DNA of 64,000 bases from JBBRDU01 sp038203615. GTDB taxonomy: Bacteria > Verrucomicrobiota > Verrucomicrobiia > Chthoniobacterales > UBA10450. The notes below the pieces were generated by a model. It ran no database searches and was not told the origin of the DNA. It worked only from the letters and a program-made list of their open reading frames with translations. Shown one piece after another: positions 31,238-40,479 of this stretch (the first letter of the stretch is position 1; each line of letters starts with the position of its first letter). A program made the translations under genes and the position numbers. The stretch lies in assembly GCA_038203615.1 (NCBI GenBank), contig JBBRDU010000008.1:1-64000 (forward strand), read 5' to 3'.

Positions 31238-32071
31238 TTACTCGGCCGGGGTCATGATCCGGCCGGTTTGACCGGAGCCGGAGGGTTGCACCAGCCAGTT
31301 GGGAATGGCGGCATAGAGCTCTTCGTCACCCAGATGAACGCCGGCCAGCGACTCATAAGGCATCTTGCGGAAGAGGCTGTTGATGATGTCCTGAATGCGA
31401 TGGAGCGAGGCGCCCGCGCGATTACGCAGAAAATAAAACGCGCCGAAGGCTGGGATGGCGATGATCAAACCGCTGGCGGTTGCGACCAGCACCTCGCCGA
31501 TGGCCGCCGACAATCCGGACGGGTCGCCAATCCCGGAAGAGCCGAGTTTGGCGAACGCCTTGATCATGCCGGTGACGGTGCCGAGCAGACCGATCATGGG
31601 AGCGGTCACGCCGATAACCGACAGATAGCTGATATAGGTCTGCATGCTTGAGTTTTCCTTGCCGAGTTCCCCCAGCATTCCTTCCTCGGCAATTTCCTTT
31701 CCTTCGCCGAGCAAACCGATTCCCACGCGCAGGACATTGTCGAGCGGCGACGGATTTTCCTTCGTAAAATTATAGGCAGCGACGTAATCGCCATTCCGGA
31801 AAAGCTCCTTCACCTTTTGCTCGTGCTCAGGGGGCGCCACCTTCTTGGGCGAGGTGCGCAGAACTCCATCGCCGATCAGATAGAGCGTGGCGATCGAGCA
31901 CAGTCCGATCGGCACCATGACCCAGCCCCCTTCCTTAATCTGTTCCCACAAAGTTTTGCCGCGCACATTTTCCCCGGACGCGGGAGGAGCACCCTGGGCG
32001 AAAATGGGCGACGCGAGAACGCAGAATGCGACGAACAACAAGGGTGCGAGGTGTCGGAGTTTTAGTTTCAT
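31238..32071 (-). CDS. ExbB/TolQ/MotA family motor protein with signal peptide
   Basis: 277 residues. It is longer than classical ExbB because of an N-terminal signal-like segment (LAPLLFVAFCVLASPIFAQG, ~8-27). Three membrane helices follow: ~50-70 (WVMVPIGLCSIATLYLIG), ~145-175 and ~190-215. The last two hold the MotA/TolQ core, APMIGLLGTVTGMIKAF and ATASGLIIAIPAFGAFYFLRNR. The conserved Thr of the GLLGTVTGM motif is present. It forms the pentameric proton channel with ExbD. It lies downstream of the two TPR genes with 19 bases spacing and upstream of exbD. Confidence 0.93.
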   Translation of the reverse strand: MKLKLRHLAPLLFVAFCVLASPIFAQGAPPASGENVRGKTLWEQIKEGGWVMVPIGLCSIATLYLIGDGVLRTSPKKVAPPEHEQKVKELFRNGDYVAAYNFTKENPSPLDNVLRVGIGLLGEGKEIAEEGMLGELGKENSSMQTYISYLSVIGVTAPMIGLLGTVTGMIKAFAKLGSSGIGDPSGLSAAIGEVLVATASGLIIAIPAFGAFYFLRNRAGASLHRIQDIINSLFRKMPYESLAGVHLGDEELYAAIPNWLVQPSGSGQTGRIMTPAE

Positions 32072-32090
32072 AAAATGGGCGAGGCGGTCG

Positions 32091-32954
32091 TTAGGGTGTT
32101 TGCAGCTTCTTCAGTTCGCTTTGGGCGGCGGCGGCTTCGGGCGAGTTGGGATAAGCCGCGATCAAATCGTTCAGGGATTTTTTGGCCCGGGAGGTATCAT
32201 CAAGGCGCGCGTAGGCGCGGCCGCTTCCCAGCATGGCCGGAGGGAGAAAAGTGGTTTGGTCGCCATAGAAGACCGGTATGTGCAAATAAGCGAGGAGCGC
32301 TTCTTCCCATTCCTTCAGGCCTGCCAGGGCGTCCCCTTTGTGAATCCAGGCGTCGGCCAGGACCGGAGGGTCGGTGCTCTCCTGGATGGCGGCGTCACAA
32401 ATGGCGATCGCTTTCTCGAACTCCTTTTTGTGAATCAAACTGCCGGATAACCGCACTTGAATGGCGCGCGCCGTGTTCGGATCTGTCGCCACTTTCTGAA
32501 TCTGGTCGGCCAGCGCGTCGGCCTCGCCCTCACGGCGCAAGGTGGTCAGGGCGGAAACCTTGATGAGTGCCGCCTGCGACCACCACGCCCCGGGAACATC
32601 TTTGAACGAAGCATAGTAAGCTACGACGGGTTCGATCTCGGCCAGTGCTTTCTCCGGCTGACGCTGGGCCATCAAATCGGTGGCTGTCTTCAGGCCGCGC
32701 GGCTCGGGAAATTCGATCTTGGCGATCTGGACCACGTTGTAACCGACTTCGCCGCTGCCCGTGCCCACCTGCACTTTGCCCATGATCATGTCGCGTTCCC
32801 GCCGCACTCCCAGCGTTTCGACTTTCTGTCCGGTCTTCAAAATAATCGATTGCGCGGGGACCGCCGGATCGATGGCGAGCACGATTATGAGTACGAGCAG
32901 GAAGCTCGCGCTTCTGACCCCCGACCTCCGACCTCTGACCTCTGCCTGTTTCAT
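32091..32954 (-). CDS. Exported TPR-like protein of the Exb operon
   Basis: 287 residues. The N-terminus has a basic stretch encoded by tandem heptanucleotides and then a signal helix (~16-34, ASFLLVLIIVLAIDPAVPAQ). A short beta-rich region (~36-80) precedes TPR-like helical pairs (~95-285, with WSQAALIKVSALTTLRREGE, AWIHKGDALAGLKEWEEALL and the final YPNSPEAAAAQSELKKL). It is a likely periplasmic partner of the larger TPR protein, whose stop it overlaps by 4 bases (TGA/ATG). A change in the number of the 7-base repeats at 32916-32943 would shift the frame before the signal peptide. Confidence 0.82.
   Translation of the reverse strand: MKQAEVRGRRSGVRSASFLLVLIIVLAIDPAVPAQSIILKTGQKVETLGVRRERDMIMGKVQVGTGSGEVGYNVVQIAKIEFPEPRGLKTATDLMAQRQPEKALAEIEPVVAYYASFKDVPGAWWSQAALIKVSALTTLRREGEADALADQIQKVATDPNTARAIQVRLSGSLIHKKEFEKAIAICDAAIQESTDPPVLADAWIHKGDALAGLKEWEEALLAYLHIPVFYGDQTTFLPPAMLGSGRAYARLDDTSRAKKSLNDLIAAYPNSPEAAAAQSELKKLQTP
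32916..32943 (-). repeat. Four tandem heptanucleotide repeats in a coding 5' end
   Basis: On the plus strand: GACCCCC, GACCTCC, GACCTCT, GACCTCT in direct tandem, starting 9 bases inside the start codon of the TPR gene 32091-32954. Seven is not a multiple of three, so gain or loss of a unit would turn off the gene's signal peptide and the rest of the frame. Confidence 0.7.
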
Positions 32955-35893
32955 CCCGGTTGCCCCAAAGCTTGCAGTCGTTTGCGCGCTTCCTGCGCCT
33001 CACCAAAGGTTGCCAACTTCTCATTGCGCAATAATTCGCGATAGGTGTTGGCCGCTTCCTGCGCTTTGCCCAGTTTCTCGAAACTCTCCGCGCTGCGCAG
33101 ATAGGCCTTTGCCACCCAGGGAAGGAACTTTTGATAACCGACATAGACGCGCTGAAAATACGCATTCGCTTCCGCCCAATGTCCGCGCTTCGCTTCGATG
33201 TCGCCTAACGAATAAACACTGAAGGCGGTCGACTCGCCGCGCCATTCCCGTACCGAGGCGATCTGTTCAAACACTTTCTTGGCTTCGTCCAGGCGGTTCA
33301 GGGCCAGCAGAGTTTTGCCGCGGCCCACCGTCAGATCCTTCAATCTCTGCGAGGCCGCAATTTTCTCGGTCCCGTTCGTGAAATAGCGCAGCGCGTTCTT
33401 CAAGTCGTTTTTCTGAAAGGCAATTTCGCCCAGGCCGTTGTAGGCAAAATCCAGATAGTCGCTCTTGGGAAATTCATCCATCAACCTCTGATAAAAGGCA
33501 GTGGCCTGATCCGGTTTTTGTTTGCCCAGCATCTCGTCGCCGGCGCGCCCGAGCAGCAGAGGACTCAGGTCTTGCGCATGAAACTCGGCGATCTTCACGA
33601 TATTCTTTTCTTCTTCGACAGGCTGCCGGCGCAACCTGGCCAGCTCGGCTTTGGCAAAGAGGACGCGGGCCCGGGCCGTTCCGTTTTGGTCCTGCTCGGC
33701 GGAGCCCAACAAGCCATCGAGTTCCGCCCCCGGATCGATTTCGACCGCCGGGCTGGCGCTGGGAATTGGACTCGGCGCGGGCGCCGGCGGGACTTCCGCC
33801 ACCACCGCGGGACTCGCGCCGCCTCCCGGGGAGGCGCCGAGCGAAGGACTGACCGTGGGAGTGGTCTCCGCCGTTTCGATTTTCTTTTTCTTTAGGCAGA
33901 GCTGCGCCATCTGGGTGAGCAGAAGTTCAAGCGCCTCGCGTCTTGGTTCGCCAATGTATTTCTTGATCGTATCTGCCGTAATTTTTTTGGCCTCATCCGT
34001 TTTACCTTCGTGCGCCTTGGCTTTGCCTACCCAGTAGAGAGCCGAAATGACCGTGGGGTTGTCCGGCTTCTCCTGGATGAACTCGTTAAAAAGGTTGCCC
34101 ACCTTGTCCCACTCCCCCTTCTTTTGCAGAAGCTTGCTCGCGGCAAAGAGCGAATAATTCATCACTTCATCGGTGGTGGCGATTTTGTAAGAGCGGATAT
34201 AGACCGGGATCGCATCGTTCTCGCGGTCGCTCGCGCCATAGGCATCGGCTAACAAGGCCAGCACTTCGCCCAGCTGCTGGTTCTTGGGAAACTCCGTCTC
34301 CCAATCCTTGCAATCCTTAATGACGTCATCGTAGAGCGAGGCCGCGTATTTGCAGACGGCCAGGCGATATTTTCCATCGCTGACATATTCGCCCTTCGGA
34401 TATTTCTCCAGGTAAGCCTGCAGCGCGTTCATGGCGTCCTGATATTTCCCGGCGAAAAGAGCGGTCAGACCCAGCCGGTAGTTCACATCCTCCACGCTTT
34501 GCCCCTTGGGAAACTCGCTCAGGTATTTCTTATATTCAGTGGCGGCATCGTCGTACTGGCCCTCCATGAACTTGGCATTGCCGAGGAGGTAGCGCATTTG
34601 ATCGCGAAACGGACTTTTCGGGTGAGTCTCGAGCATGCGCCCGAAATGAGTTTCGGCCGCGTGTGGATCATTCGCCTGCAAGGCCACCGCCCCCAGCATG
34701 TAACCGACCGTTTCCGCGTTCGGGCCCGTTTTAAAATCCCGCAGATAATCTTCACAACGCGTCTCCGCTTTCTTGGCCTGGTTCACTTCCGCCAGCGACA
34801 CGATCAAGCCAAAAAGGGCCGGCTCCCGCTCCGGGACCTTGGCAAAGCGATCCACGATTTCCTGGTAAACGAGGACGGACTCCCACTTCTGGTCGACCTC
34901 GTAGAAACAGCGGGCCATGCGAATGTAAATGGCCGGTGTGATGGAAGGGAGTTTTTGAAATTGCTCCAGTAACTGCTGGATGCGCGCCATCTCGGCCTTG
35001 AGCTGATTGTTGATTGCGGCGATCTGCCCGAACTGCGATGGATCGAGGCGGCCCGCCGCCAGGTTTTCATCAACTCTGCGCTGCATGGCGTTGATGCGAT
35101 CAGTCTGCAGCCTAACGATTTGCTCGCGCGGATAGGCCGCCCGGTAACATTCGAGGGCGTCGCCGAAGGCATGCTTGGCAAAAAGCTGGTCTCCCAATTC
35201 CACCGTCATGGAATTGAGTTCCACGATGTCTTCGACCAGCGCGATCTTCTCATGCAGTTTTCGGATGAGCGAGATGGTCTTGACCGAGTTGCCTTTTTGC
35301 GAATAAAGCTGGGCCAGCATCATGGCGCCGCGCACCGCCACAGGACTGCGCAGTTCGCCCCCGCAGAGTTTCTCGAGCGTGGTGACGGCCTGATCGGTTT
35401 TCCCGCCTTCCTTGCTGGCGGTCGCGCTAAAGAACAGGGCCTGGTCCCGGTATTTCGGATCCTTTTCGACGAGGGCAAACTGGGCCCCGGCCTCGGCGTA
35501 GTTCTTGGAGAGCAACAGGGCCTGGCCCGTGGCGTAGGCGACCTCGCCGGCATGCGGCCCGTTGGGAAATTTCGCCTGATAATTCTTAAAGGCGGCAATC
35601 GCCTTCTTATAATCCGGAATATTGAAGTAAGCCGAACCGACCGTGAAAAACGCCGGCTCCAGCTGCGGCGTGAATTCCGCCTTCGTCAGCATGGCGTCGA
35701 GGTCGGCCGCCGCCTTGGCATAATCGCTGGCCTGAAAGGCGGCCATGCCCTGAGAATAAAGTTGAGCGAGATCGGCTCCACCGCTGCTACTGCCGCCCGC
35801 CGGGGCCTGCGCGAAAAGCCCCGTCGCTCCGAAAAACAGCACTAGAAGAATACACCGCTTCCACCAGAAAATGCGGGGAACGCGCGGCAGCAT
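32951..35893 (-). CDS. Large exported TPR protein (980 aa)
   Basis: Signal peptide ~1-30 (CILLVLFFGATGLFAQA), then tetratricopeptide repeats over nearly the whole length, many with the YPKGE/FPKSDY pattern of the BamD/YbgF class (YLEKYPKGEYVSDGKYRLAV, LMDEFPKSDYLDFAYNGLGE). A low-complexity Pro/Ala/Ser linker at ~675-725 splits the array in two. It probably acts as a periplasmic scaffold. It begins 69 bases after the S41 protease stop and overlaps the next gene by 4 bases, so it is likely part of the same transcript as exbB-exbD-exbD. The family occurs with ExbB/ExbD in related bacteria, but the function is not established. Confidence 0.85.
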   Translation of the reverse strand: MLPRVPRIFWWKRCILLVLFFGATGLFAQAPAGGSSSGGADLAQLYSQGMAAFQASDYAKAAADLDAMLTKAEFTPQLEPAFFTVGSAYFNIPDYKKAIAAFKNYQAKFPNGPHAGEVAYATGQALLLSKNYAEAGAQFALVEKDPKYRDQALFFSATASKEGGKTDQAVTTLEKLCGGELRSPVAVRGAMMLAQLYSQKGNSVKTISLIRKLHEKIALVEDIVELNSMTVELGDQLFAKHAFGDALECYRAAYPREQIVRLQTDRINAMQRRVDENLAAGRLDPSQFGQIAAINNQLKAEMARIQQLLEQFQKLPSITPAIYIRMARCFYEVDQKWESVLVYQEIVDRFAKVPEREPALFGLIVSLAEVNQAKKAETRCEDYLRDFKTGPNAETVGYMLGAVALQANDPHAAETHFGRMLETHPKSPFRDQMRYLLGNAKFMEGQYDDAATEYKKYLSEFPKGQSVEDVNYRLGLTALFAGKYQDAMNALQAYLEKYPKGEYVSDGKYRLAVCKYAASLYDDVIKDCKDWETEFPKNQQLGEVLALLADAYGASDRENDAIPVYIRSYKIATTDEVMNYSLFAASKLLQKKGEWDKVGNLFNEFIQEKPDNPTVISALYWVGKAKAHEGKTDEAKKITADTIKKYIGEPRREALELLLTQMAQLCLKKKKIETAETTPTVSPSLGASPGGGASPAVVAEVPPAPAPSPIPSASPAVEIDPGAELDGLLGSAEQDQNGTARARVLFAKAELARLRRQPVEEEKNIVKIAEFHAQDLSPLLLGRAGDEMLGKQKPDQATAFYQRLMDEFPKSDYLDFAYNGLGEIAFQKNDLKNALRYFTNGTEKIAASQRLKDLTVGRGKTLLALNRLDEAKKVFEQIASVREWRGESTAFSVYSLGDIEAKRGHWAEANAYFQRVYVGYQKFLPWVAKAYLRSAESFEKLGKAQEAANTYRELLRNEKLATFGEAQEARKRLQALGQPG

Positions 35894-35962
35894 CCGAAAA
35901 TTCTAACCAGCTGCGCCTGAATTGAAAAGCGCCGCCTCCGTCAAACCGCCAATATTGTGTGT

Positions 35963-38158
35963 TTAAGGGTGAACGCTGGCCGTTTTCGGACCTCGCGACA
36001 GATCCACCAGGTCGTTCAGGATATTGAGTGTCTCATCCCGTTCCGGATCGATCGCCGGCTCTTTGCCGTCATCCGCGCCGGTCGGGAGATCGGCCTCTCC
36101 GTCTCCCGCCGCTTCCGGCGCGACCTTGGGCGTGACCCCCTTGGTCTTGGCCTGGGCCAGTTTGCCGGGGAACATGATCAGCTGAAGATTGGGCTTATCG
36201 ATCGTATCGAGGGTGAGCCGGTAAATACGCGGTTCTTCTTCATGCCGGGCCAGCCTTTCCTTGCCGCGGGTATCCTTGCGCAGCTTGTCTTCATCCATCT
36301 CCTTGCGACGAATATCTTCATTCAGAGTGATGCGATTCTCGTCGAGTTTGTGGCGCAAGCGCTCCATGTCTTCCATGACGTAGTGGAACTCCTGACTGCC
36401 CTGCACCCGTTCGGCCGACCGGCGTTTTAGTTCGTCGATGAAGAGCGAGTGACTCTCCGACCACTTGGTGAAACGAGCCCTCGGCACTTCGTCATAAGGC
36501 AGGCAGTTCTTGAGCGCGCCTTCGCCGTACTCCGGCAGATCGGTCAACGTCGGAAGCACCACATCGGAAGCGACGCCATGCAGCTGGGTCGATCCTCCCG
36601 CCACGCGATAAAATTTCTGAATGGTGAGCTTGAGCGCCCCGTCGTCCTGGGACCGGCTCCCCAGCAGCGATGTAAACCGTCCTATTTCCAGGATCGTCTG
36701 CACGGTCCCTTTGCCGAACGTATTCTTATCACCCACGATGATGGCCCGGCCATAATCCTGCAGAGCCGCCGCGAAAATTTCGCTGGCCGAGGCGCTTTGG
36801 CGACTGGTCAAAACCAAGAGCGGCCCGGCATAGGCAATCCCGGGATCAGGATCGCTCGAGACCACAATGTTGCCGTTGGAACCCTTGGTCTGCACGATCG
36901 GTCCGGATTTCAAAAAAAGGCCGGTCAACGAGATCGCTTCCTCCAGTGAACCGCCACCATTGCGCCGCAAATCCACCACCAAACCGGCGATGTTTTCCTT
37001 CTTCAACCGCTTGAGCAAGGCGAGCACGTCGCGCGTTGTACTCTTCTGGTGCTTGTCCATGTCGGCATAAAACGAAGGCAGTGTGATCCAGCCCAGCTTC
37101 ACCGGCTCCCCGTTCTCGCCCTTCTTAATAATGATGTCGGCGCGGGCTTCCTGGTCCTTCAGTTTGATTTCCTCGCGCACGATCTCCACATTCTTGCGCT
37201 TGGACGGGTCGGCCACATCCGACGGAATGACCAGCAAATGCACGTGAGTCCCTTTCTTCCCGCGGATCATCTCAACCACCTTGTCCAGTCGCATGTCGCG
37301 GCAATCTACCAAGTCGCCCTGGCCTTGACCGACCGCAGTGATGCGATCGCCCACCTTCAATCGGCCATCCACCTGCGCCGGACCTCCCGGCACCAGGCTT
37401 TCAATTTTGGCGTAACCGTCTTCCGTGCGGAGCATCGCGCCGATGCCCACCAGCGAGAGGCCCATGTTGATGCTGAAATTTTTCAGGTCCGCCTTGCTCA
37501 GATATTCCGAGTGCGGGTCGTAGGTTTGGGCCAGCGCGTCGAGGAACAGCTTGACCTGCTCGTCCCGGTCTTCCTCGTGCACGTTCCGGGCGAGACGATC
37601 GTAACGGCGGGCCACCAGCTGCGGTCCCGGCTCAATCGGATGTTCGCTTAACTTTTCCTGGAGCAACTCGCTCGCCACTCGTCCCCGCCAGAGTTGATCG
37701 GCCTCCGCCTCATCCTTCGGCCACGGCGCTTTTTGGCGGGTCAATTCGATGGTGTCGTTCGTCTTGAAGTCGGGAGGCTGCTTGAGCAGGTCCTTGATCT
37801 TGGCCAGCCGGCTATCAACACGCTTAGTATACAAATCGTAGATTTCGTAGGCCGGCTTGAGATTCCCCAGAAGAACATCGTCATCGATGGAATTGCCATA
37901 TTTGGCGGTCAGGACATCCACGTCCTGTTGGGTAAAAAAGAGGTGGCTAAAATCGAGCAGCTCCAGGTAGGTGCGCAGGAACTTGCGCGCCACTTCGTCA
38001 TTGAGCGGCTGATGGGTGTAATGCCCTTCTTCGAGGAGGCGGCCGACCGAAACGCAAATCTGTTCGGTATCCGATTTTGCCGGAAGGGTTTGCGGTGAAA
38101 CCGCCAAAGAAAGAAGGAGGGCCGGAAGCGCCAGCCGAGCAGCAAAGCGATATTTCAT
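35963..38158 (-). CDS. Tail-specific (C-terminal processing) serine protease, S41 family
   Basis: 731 residues from the ATG at 38158 (MKYRFAARLALPALLLSLAV), giving a clean signal peptide. It has the Prc/Tsp layout: an N-terminal helical domain (LNDEVARKFLRTYLELLDFS, FFTQQDVDVL), a PDZ domain in the middle (VGIGAMLRTEDGYAKIESLV), then the S41 core. Active-site candidates are the Ser of SRQSASASEIFAAAL and the Lys of DKNTFGKGTVQT. A C-terminal domain with a charged tail follows. It cleaves periplasmic substrates from their C-terminus. It heads the minus-strand run into the TPR and Exb genes and may mature one of those envelope proteins. Confidence 0.94.
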   Translation of the reverse strand: MKYRFAARLALPALLLSLAVSPQTLPAKSDTEQICVSVGRLLEEGHYTHQPLNDEVARKFLRTYLELLDFSHLFFTQQDVDVLTAKYGNSIDDDVLLGNLKPAYEIYDLYTKRVDSRLAKIKDLLKQPPDFKTNDTIELTRQKAPWPKDEAEADQLWRGRVASELLQEKLSEHPIEPGPQLVARRYDRLARNVHEEDRDEQVKLFLDALAQTYDPHSEYLSKADLKNFSINMGLSLVGIGAMLRTEDGYAKIESLVPGGPAQVDGRLKVGDRITAVGQGQGDLVDCRDMRLDKVVEMIRGKKGTHVHLLVIPSDVADPSKRKNVEIVREEIKLKDQEARADIIIKKGENGEPVKLGWITLPSFYADMDKHQKSTTRDVLALLKRLKKENIAGLVVDLRRNGGGSLEEAISLTGLFLKSGPIVQTKGSNGNIVVSSDPDPGIAYAGPLLVLTSRQSASASEIFAAALQDYGRAIIVGDKNTFGKGTVQTILEIGRFTSLLGSRSQDDGALKLTIQKFYRVAGGSTQLHGVASDVVLPTLTDLPEYGEGALKNCLPYDEVPRARFTKWSESHSLFIDELKRRSAERVQGSQEFHYVMEDMERLRHKLDENRITLNEDIRRKEMDEDKLRKDTRGKERLARHEEEPRIYRLTLDTIDKPNLQLIMFPGKLAQAKTKGVTPKVAPEAAGDGEADLPTGADDGKEPAIDPERDETLNILNDLVDLSRGPKTASVHP

Positions 38159-38411
38159 GAAAAATGCGGTTTTGCAATGTCGCAGATCCCGTCCTCGAAA
38201 GCAAGGTAAGGGGTTAAAAGCCACATCGTAGAGGAGTCAGACAACGGTCGAGGCGCAACATTCAAAAAACGATGGAATTTTTATGCAGGTGGCGTGCCGG
38301 AAGTGGCTCATCTTTGCGTCTTCCTCGCTTTCGCACGTTCCCGCAGGTCCGCCCGATCCATCGGCACCCTTTCCGTGCTACTCTCATCATCAATGAGGGA
38401 AAAATCCGGCC

Positions 38412-39035
38412 ATGACCTTTGACACCTTTACCGGCGGTCTCTTCGAGACAAACTGCTACTTATTAGAGGCCCCCGGGGGCGCCCTTCTTTTCGATGCGCC
38501 CGACGGCGTCTGTGCCTGGCTCAAAGCGCGCGGCACCGAACTGAAACTCCTCATCCTCACCCATGGTCACATCGATCACATTCAGGATGTGGCCCGTCTC
38601 AAACAGACCTTCGCCTGCCCGATCGGATGCCACGCCGAGACCGTGCCCATGATTTCGGATCCCGACTTTTTTCGGAACTTTGGCTTTGGCTTCGAGATTG
38701 AGCCGACCCAGCCTGATTTTCTCATCGAGGAAACCCGCGAACGCGATTTCCTTGGGCTCAAGATGCAGGTCCTGGAAGTGCCCGGCCATTGCCCGGGCAG
38801 CCTCTGCTTCTTCGATCGGGATCACGAACTTCTGATCGGCGGCGATGTCCTCTTTGCTGGCGGCGTAGGGCGATGGGACTTACCCGGCGGCGACGCCGAA
38901 CTTCTCTTCCAGGGTATCAAAAAGAAACTCTTTCCGCTGGGAGACAACGTCACCGTCCTTTCCGGCCACGGGCCGCCGACTCGAATTGGCACGGAGCGCC
39001 GGACCAATCCGTTTTTGCAAAGCGCGGCGGGCTGA
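38412..39035 (+). CDS. Metallo-beta-lactamase fold hydrolase (glyoxalase II-like)
   Basis: 207 residues. The dinuclear metal motif THGHIDH (HxHxDH) is at ~51-57, a later His in VPGHCPGS, the Asp in LIGGDVLFAGGVGR and the last His in LSGHGPPT. This is the full ligand set of the glyoxalase II/persulfide dioxygenase-like subgroup, a common soluble thioesterase class. Substrate cannot be determined from the sequence. It is divergent from the S41 protease, with a 253-base gap in which nothing was recognised. Monocistronic, ending 3 bases from a convergent gene. Confidence 0.9.
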   Translation: MTFDTFTGGLFETNCYLLEAPGGALLFDAPDGVCAWLKARGTELKLLILTHGHIDHIQDVARLKQTFACPIGCHAETVPMISDPDFFRNFGFGFEIEPTQPDFLIEETRERDFLGLKMQVLEVPGHCPGSLCFFDRDHELLIGGDVLFAGGVGRWDLPGGDAELLFQGIKKKLFPLGDNVTVLSGHGPPTRIGTERRTNPFLQSAAG

Positions 39036-39037
39036 AC

Positions 39038-39421
39038 CTAGCGCCAGTGGTAGAAATCGCTCTGACGAACGCGCAACCGCCTTTCCAGGTCATGCAGCCG
39101 CCCGTGCAACCGCTCGATCTCGCGGCGTAATTCCCGGCGATGATAATCGCCGCGCTGATGAATCCCGTTCACCCGATCCACCTCCCGCCGGACCTGATCG
39201 AAATCGCGTCGAATCGACCAATTTCCGTGATACCGGCTCAATTGCCAGCGCACGTGGCCGACCATCCGGTTCAAATGATTGATGTCCGCGTCCAGCCCGC
39301 CCCAGCTCAGCCAGGCATTGGTCTGGCCGCGATTGTCGCCCCAATTTTCGTGTGCCTGGACCGGGAGACTCCCCCCGGACATGGCTGAGCCAATCAAGAG
39401 TAGAAGCAGTAATCTTTTCAT
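39038..39421 (-). CDS. Small exported, Arg/His-rich hypothetical protein
   Basis: 127 residues from the ATG at 39421 (MKRLLLLLLIGSAMSGGSLP), with a signal peptide ending near VQA. The mature part has an N-terminal segment with several Trp and Asn, then a highly basic helical region (FDQVRREVDRVNGIHQRGDY, RRELRREIERLHGRLHDLER), probably a coiled coil. No family was recognised. Its stop codon faces the MBL hydrolase stop at 3 bases distance. Confidence 0.7.
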   Translation of the reverse strand: MKRLLLLLLIGSAMSGGSLPVQAHENWGDNRGQTNAWLSWGGLDADINHLNRMVGHVRWQLSRYHGNWSIRRDFDQVRREVDRVNGIHQRGDYHRRELRREIERLHGRLHDLERRLRVRQSDFYHWR

Positions 39422-39487
39422 TATTTGTTCCTTCGTTTGCAAGTTTCGACGGACCGCCGTGCCGCAGCATTCGATCAGAATGCGAAC

Positions 39488-40477
39488 TCACGGAAGGTTC
39501 GCCAGAACCGAACGCAGCGGATCCAATCCGCGGATGTCTTCGATCATGCCGCGCAGCGAGTGGAGTGCACCCGGGATGTGGGCGAGGAAAGCCTTGTGCT
39601 CTTTGACCAGGCCCAGAAAACCATAGGCACCGAGGGCCTGCATCAACCGCTGCATGCCGCACCGCTGCAAAGTGAGATCGAACGTCGCGTCCGCCGGGAT
39701 CCCATTTCTGGCCTGTTGCTCCCCATAGGAGGCCACCAGCTCCGCCCGCTCGTCGGCCGATAGCGTGACATAGGGATCGTGCAACAGGGAGGCCAGATCG
39801 TATTGCGCAAGGCCAGAACGCATTCCCTGGAAATCGATGAGATGGGCCTGCCCGTTCCGCATGATGATGTTTTGCGACTGAAAATCGCGATGGACCAGAA
39901 CGCGTGGACGCGCATCGAGTTGCTCCGCGATTTTGTGCAAAGCGGGCAAGGCGGCCAGCTCGTTTAGTTTCGCTGAATCAACCTGGAAACAGCGGCCGAG
40001 GCAGTTCTCGAGGAAGTAATGTTGCTCCCAAAGATAAAGGGCCGTGTTGAAGGCCGCCGGCAGGTCTCGCCGAATCGAATCCGCTTTTTCTTCCGGCAGG
40101 CCGTGCAGTTTGGCTGCCTCATCCAGGGCCGACTCGTAAAAAGCGCGGCGCACCAGCCAGCTTTCTTCGCGGTAACTAAAGAGATCGCGCTCGCCCAGGT
40201 CCTCAATCCAGATCAAACCTTCGCCGGCGTCGTGAAAATAAATCTTGGGCGCGCGAATTCCGTTCGTCTCGAGGAAGCGGGCAATCTCGACGTAATGCCG
40301 GTTCTCCTCCCTCTCCAGGTTGTACTTCACCAGGATCAGGCTTTGATCCGGCGAACAACGCACCCTGTAAAATTTCCGGTCGGATCCGCCCTTCTCGATG
40401 GGCGAAATATCCACCTCGCCGTCGTCAAAACGCGGGAAATGCATCCTCGTCTGGCGAAGAAGCAGGTCAGTTTTCAT
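39488..40477 (-). CDS. Sugar kinase of the aminoglycoside phosphotransferase fold, AmgK-like
   Basis: 329 residues from the ATG at 40477 (MKTDLLLRQTRMHFP). The APH-type kinase fold shows the nucleotide lysine region (GGSDRKFYRV...LILVKYN) and the catalytic loop HRDFQSQNIIMRNGQ followed by LIDFQG as the metal-binding Asp. AmgK phosphorylates N-acetylmuramate and N-acetylglucosamine at the anomeric carbon in peptidoglycan recycling. The call rests on the adjacent nucleotidyltransferase (3-base gap), the arrangement of amgK-murU. It could instead act on another cell-wall sugar. Confidence 0.8.
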   Translation of the reverse strand: MKTDLLLRQTRMHFPRFDDGEVDISPIEKGGSDRKFYRVRCSPDQSLILVKYNLEREENRHYVEIARFLETNGIRAPKIYFHDAGEGLIWIEDLGERDLFSYREESWLVRRAFYESALDEAAKLHGLPEEKADSIRRDLPAAFNTALYLWEQHYFLENCLGRCFQVDSAKLNELAALPALHKIAEQLDARPRVLVHRDFQSQNIIMRNGQAHLIDFQGMRSGLAQYDLASLLHDPYVTLSADERAELVASYGEQQARNGIPADATFDLTLQRCGMQRLMQALGAYGFLGLVKEHKAFLAHIPGALHSLRGMIEDIRGLDPLRSVLANLP

Positions 40478-40479
40478 GA

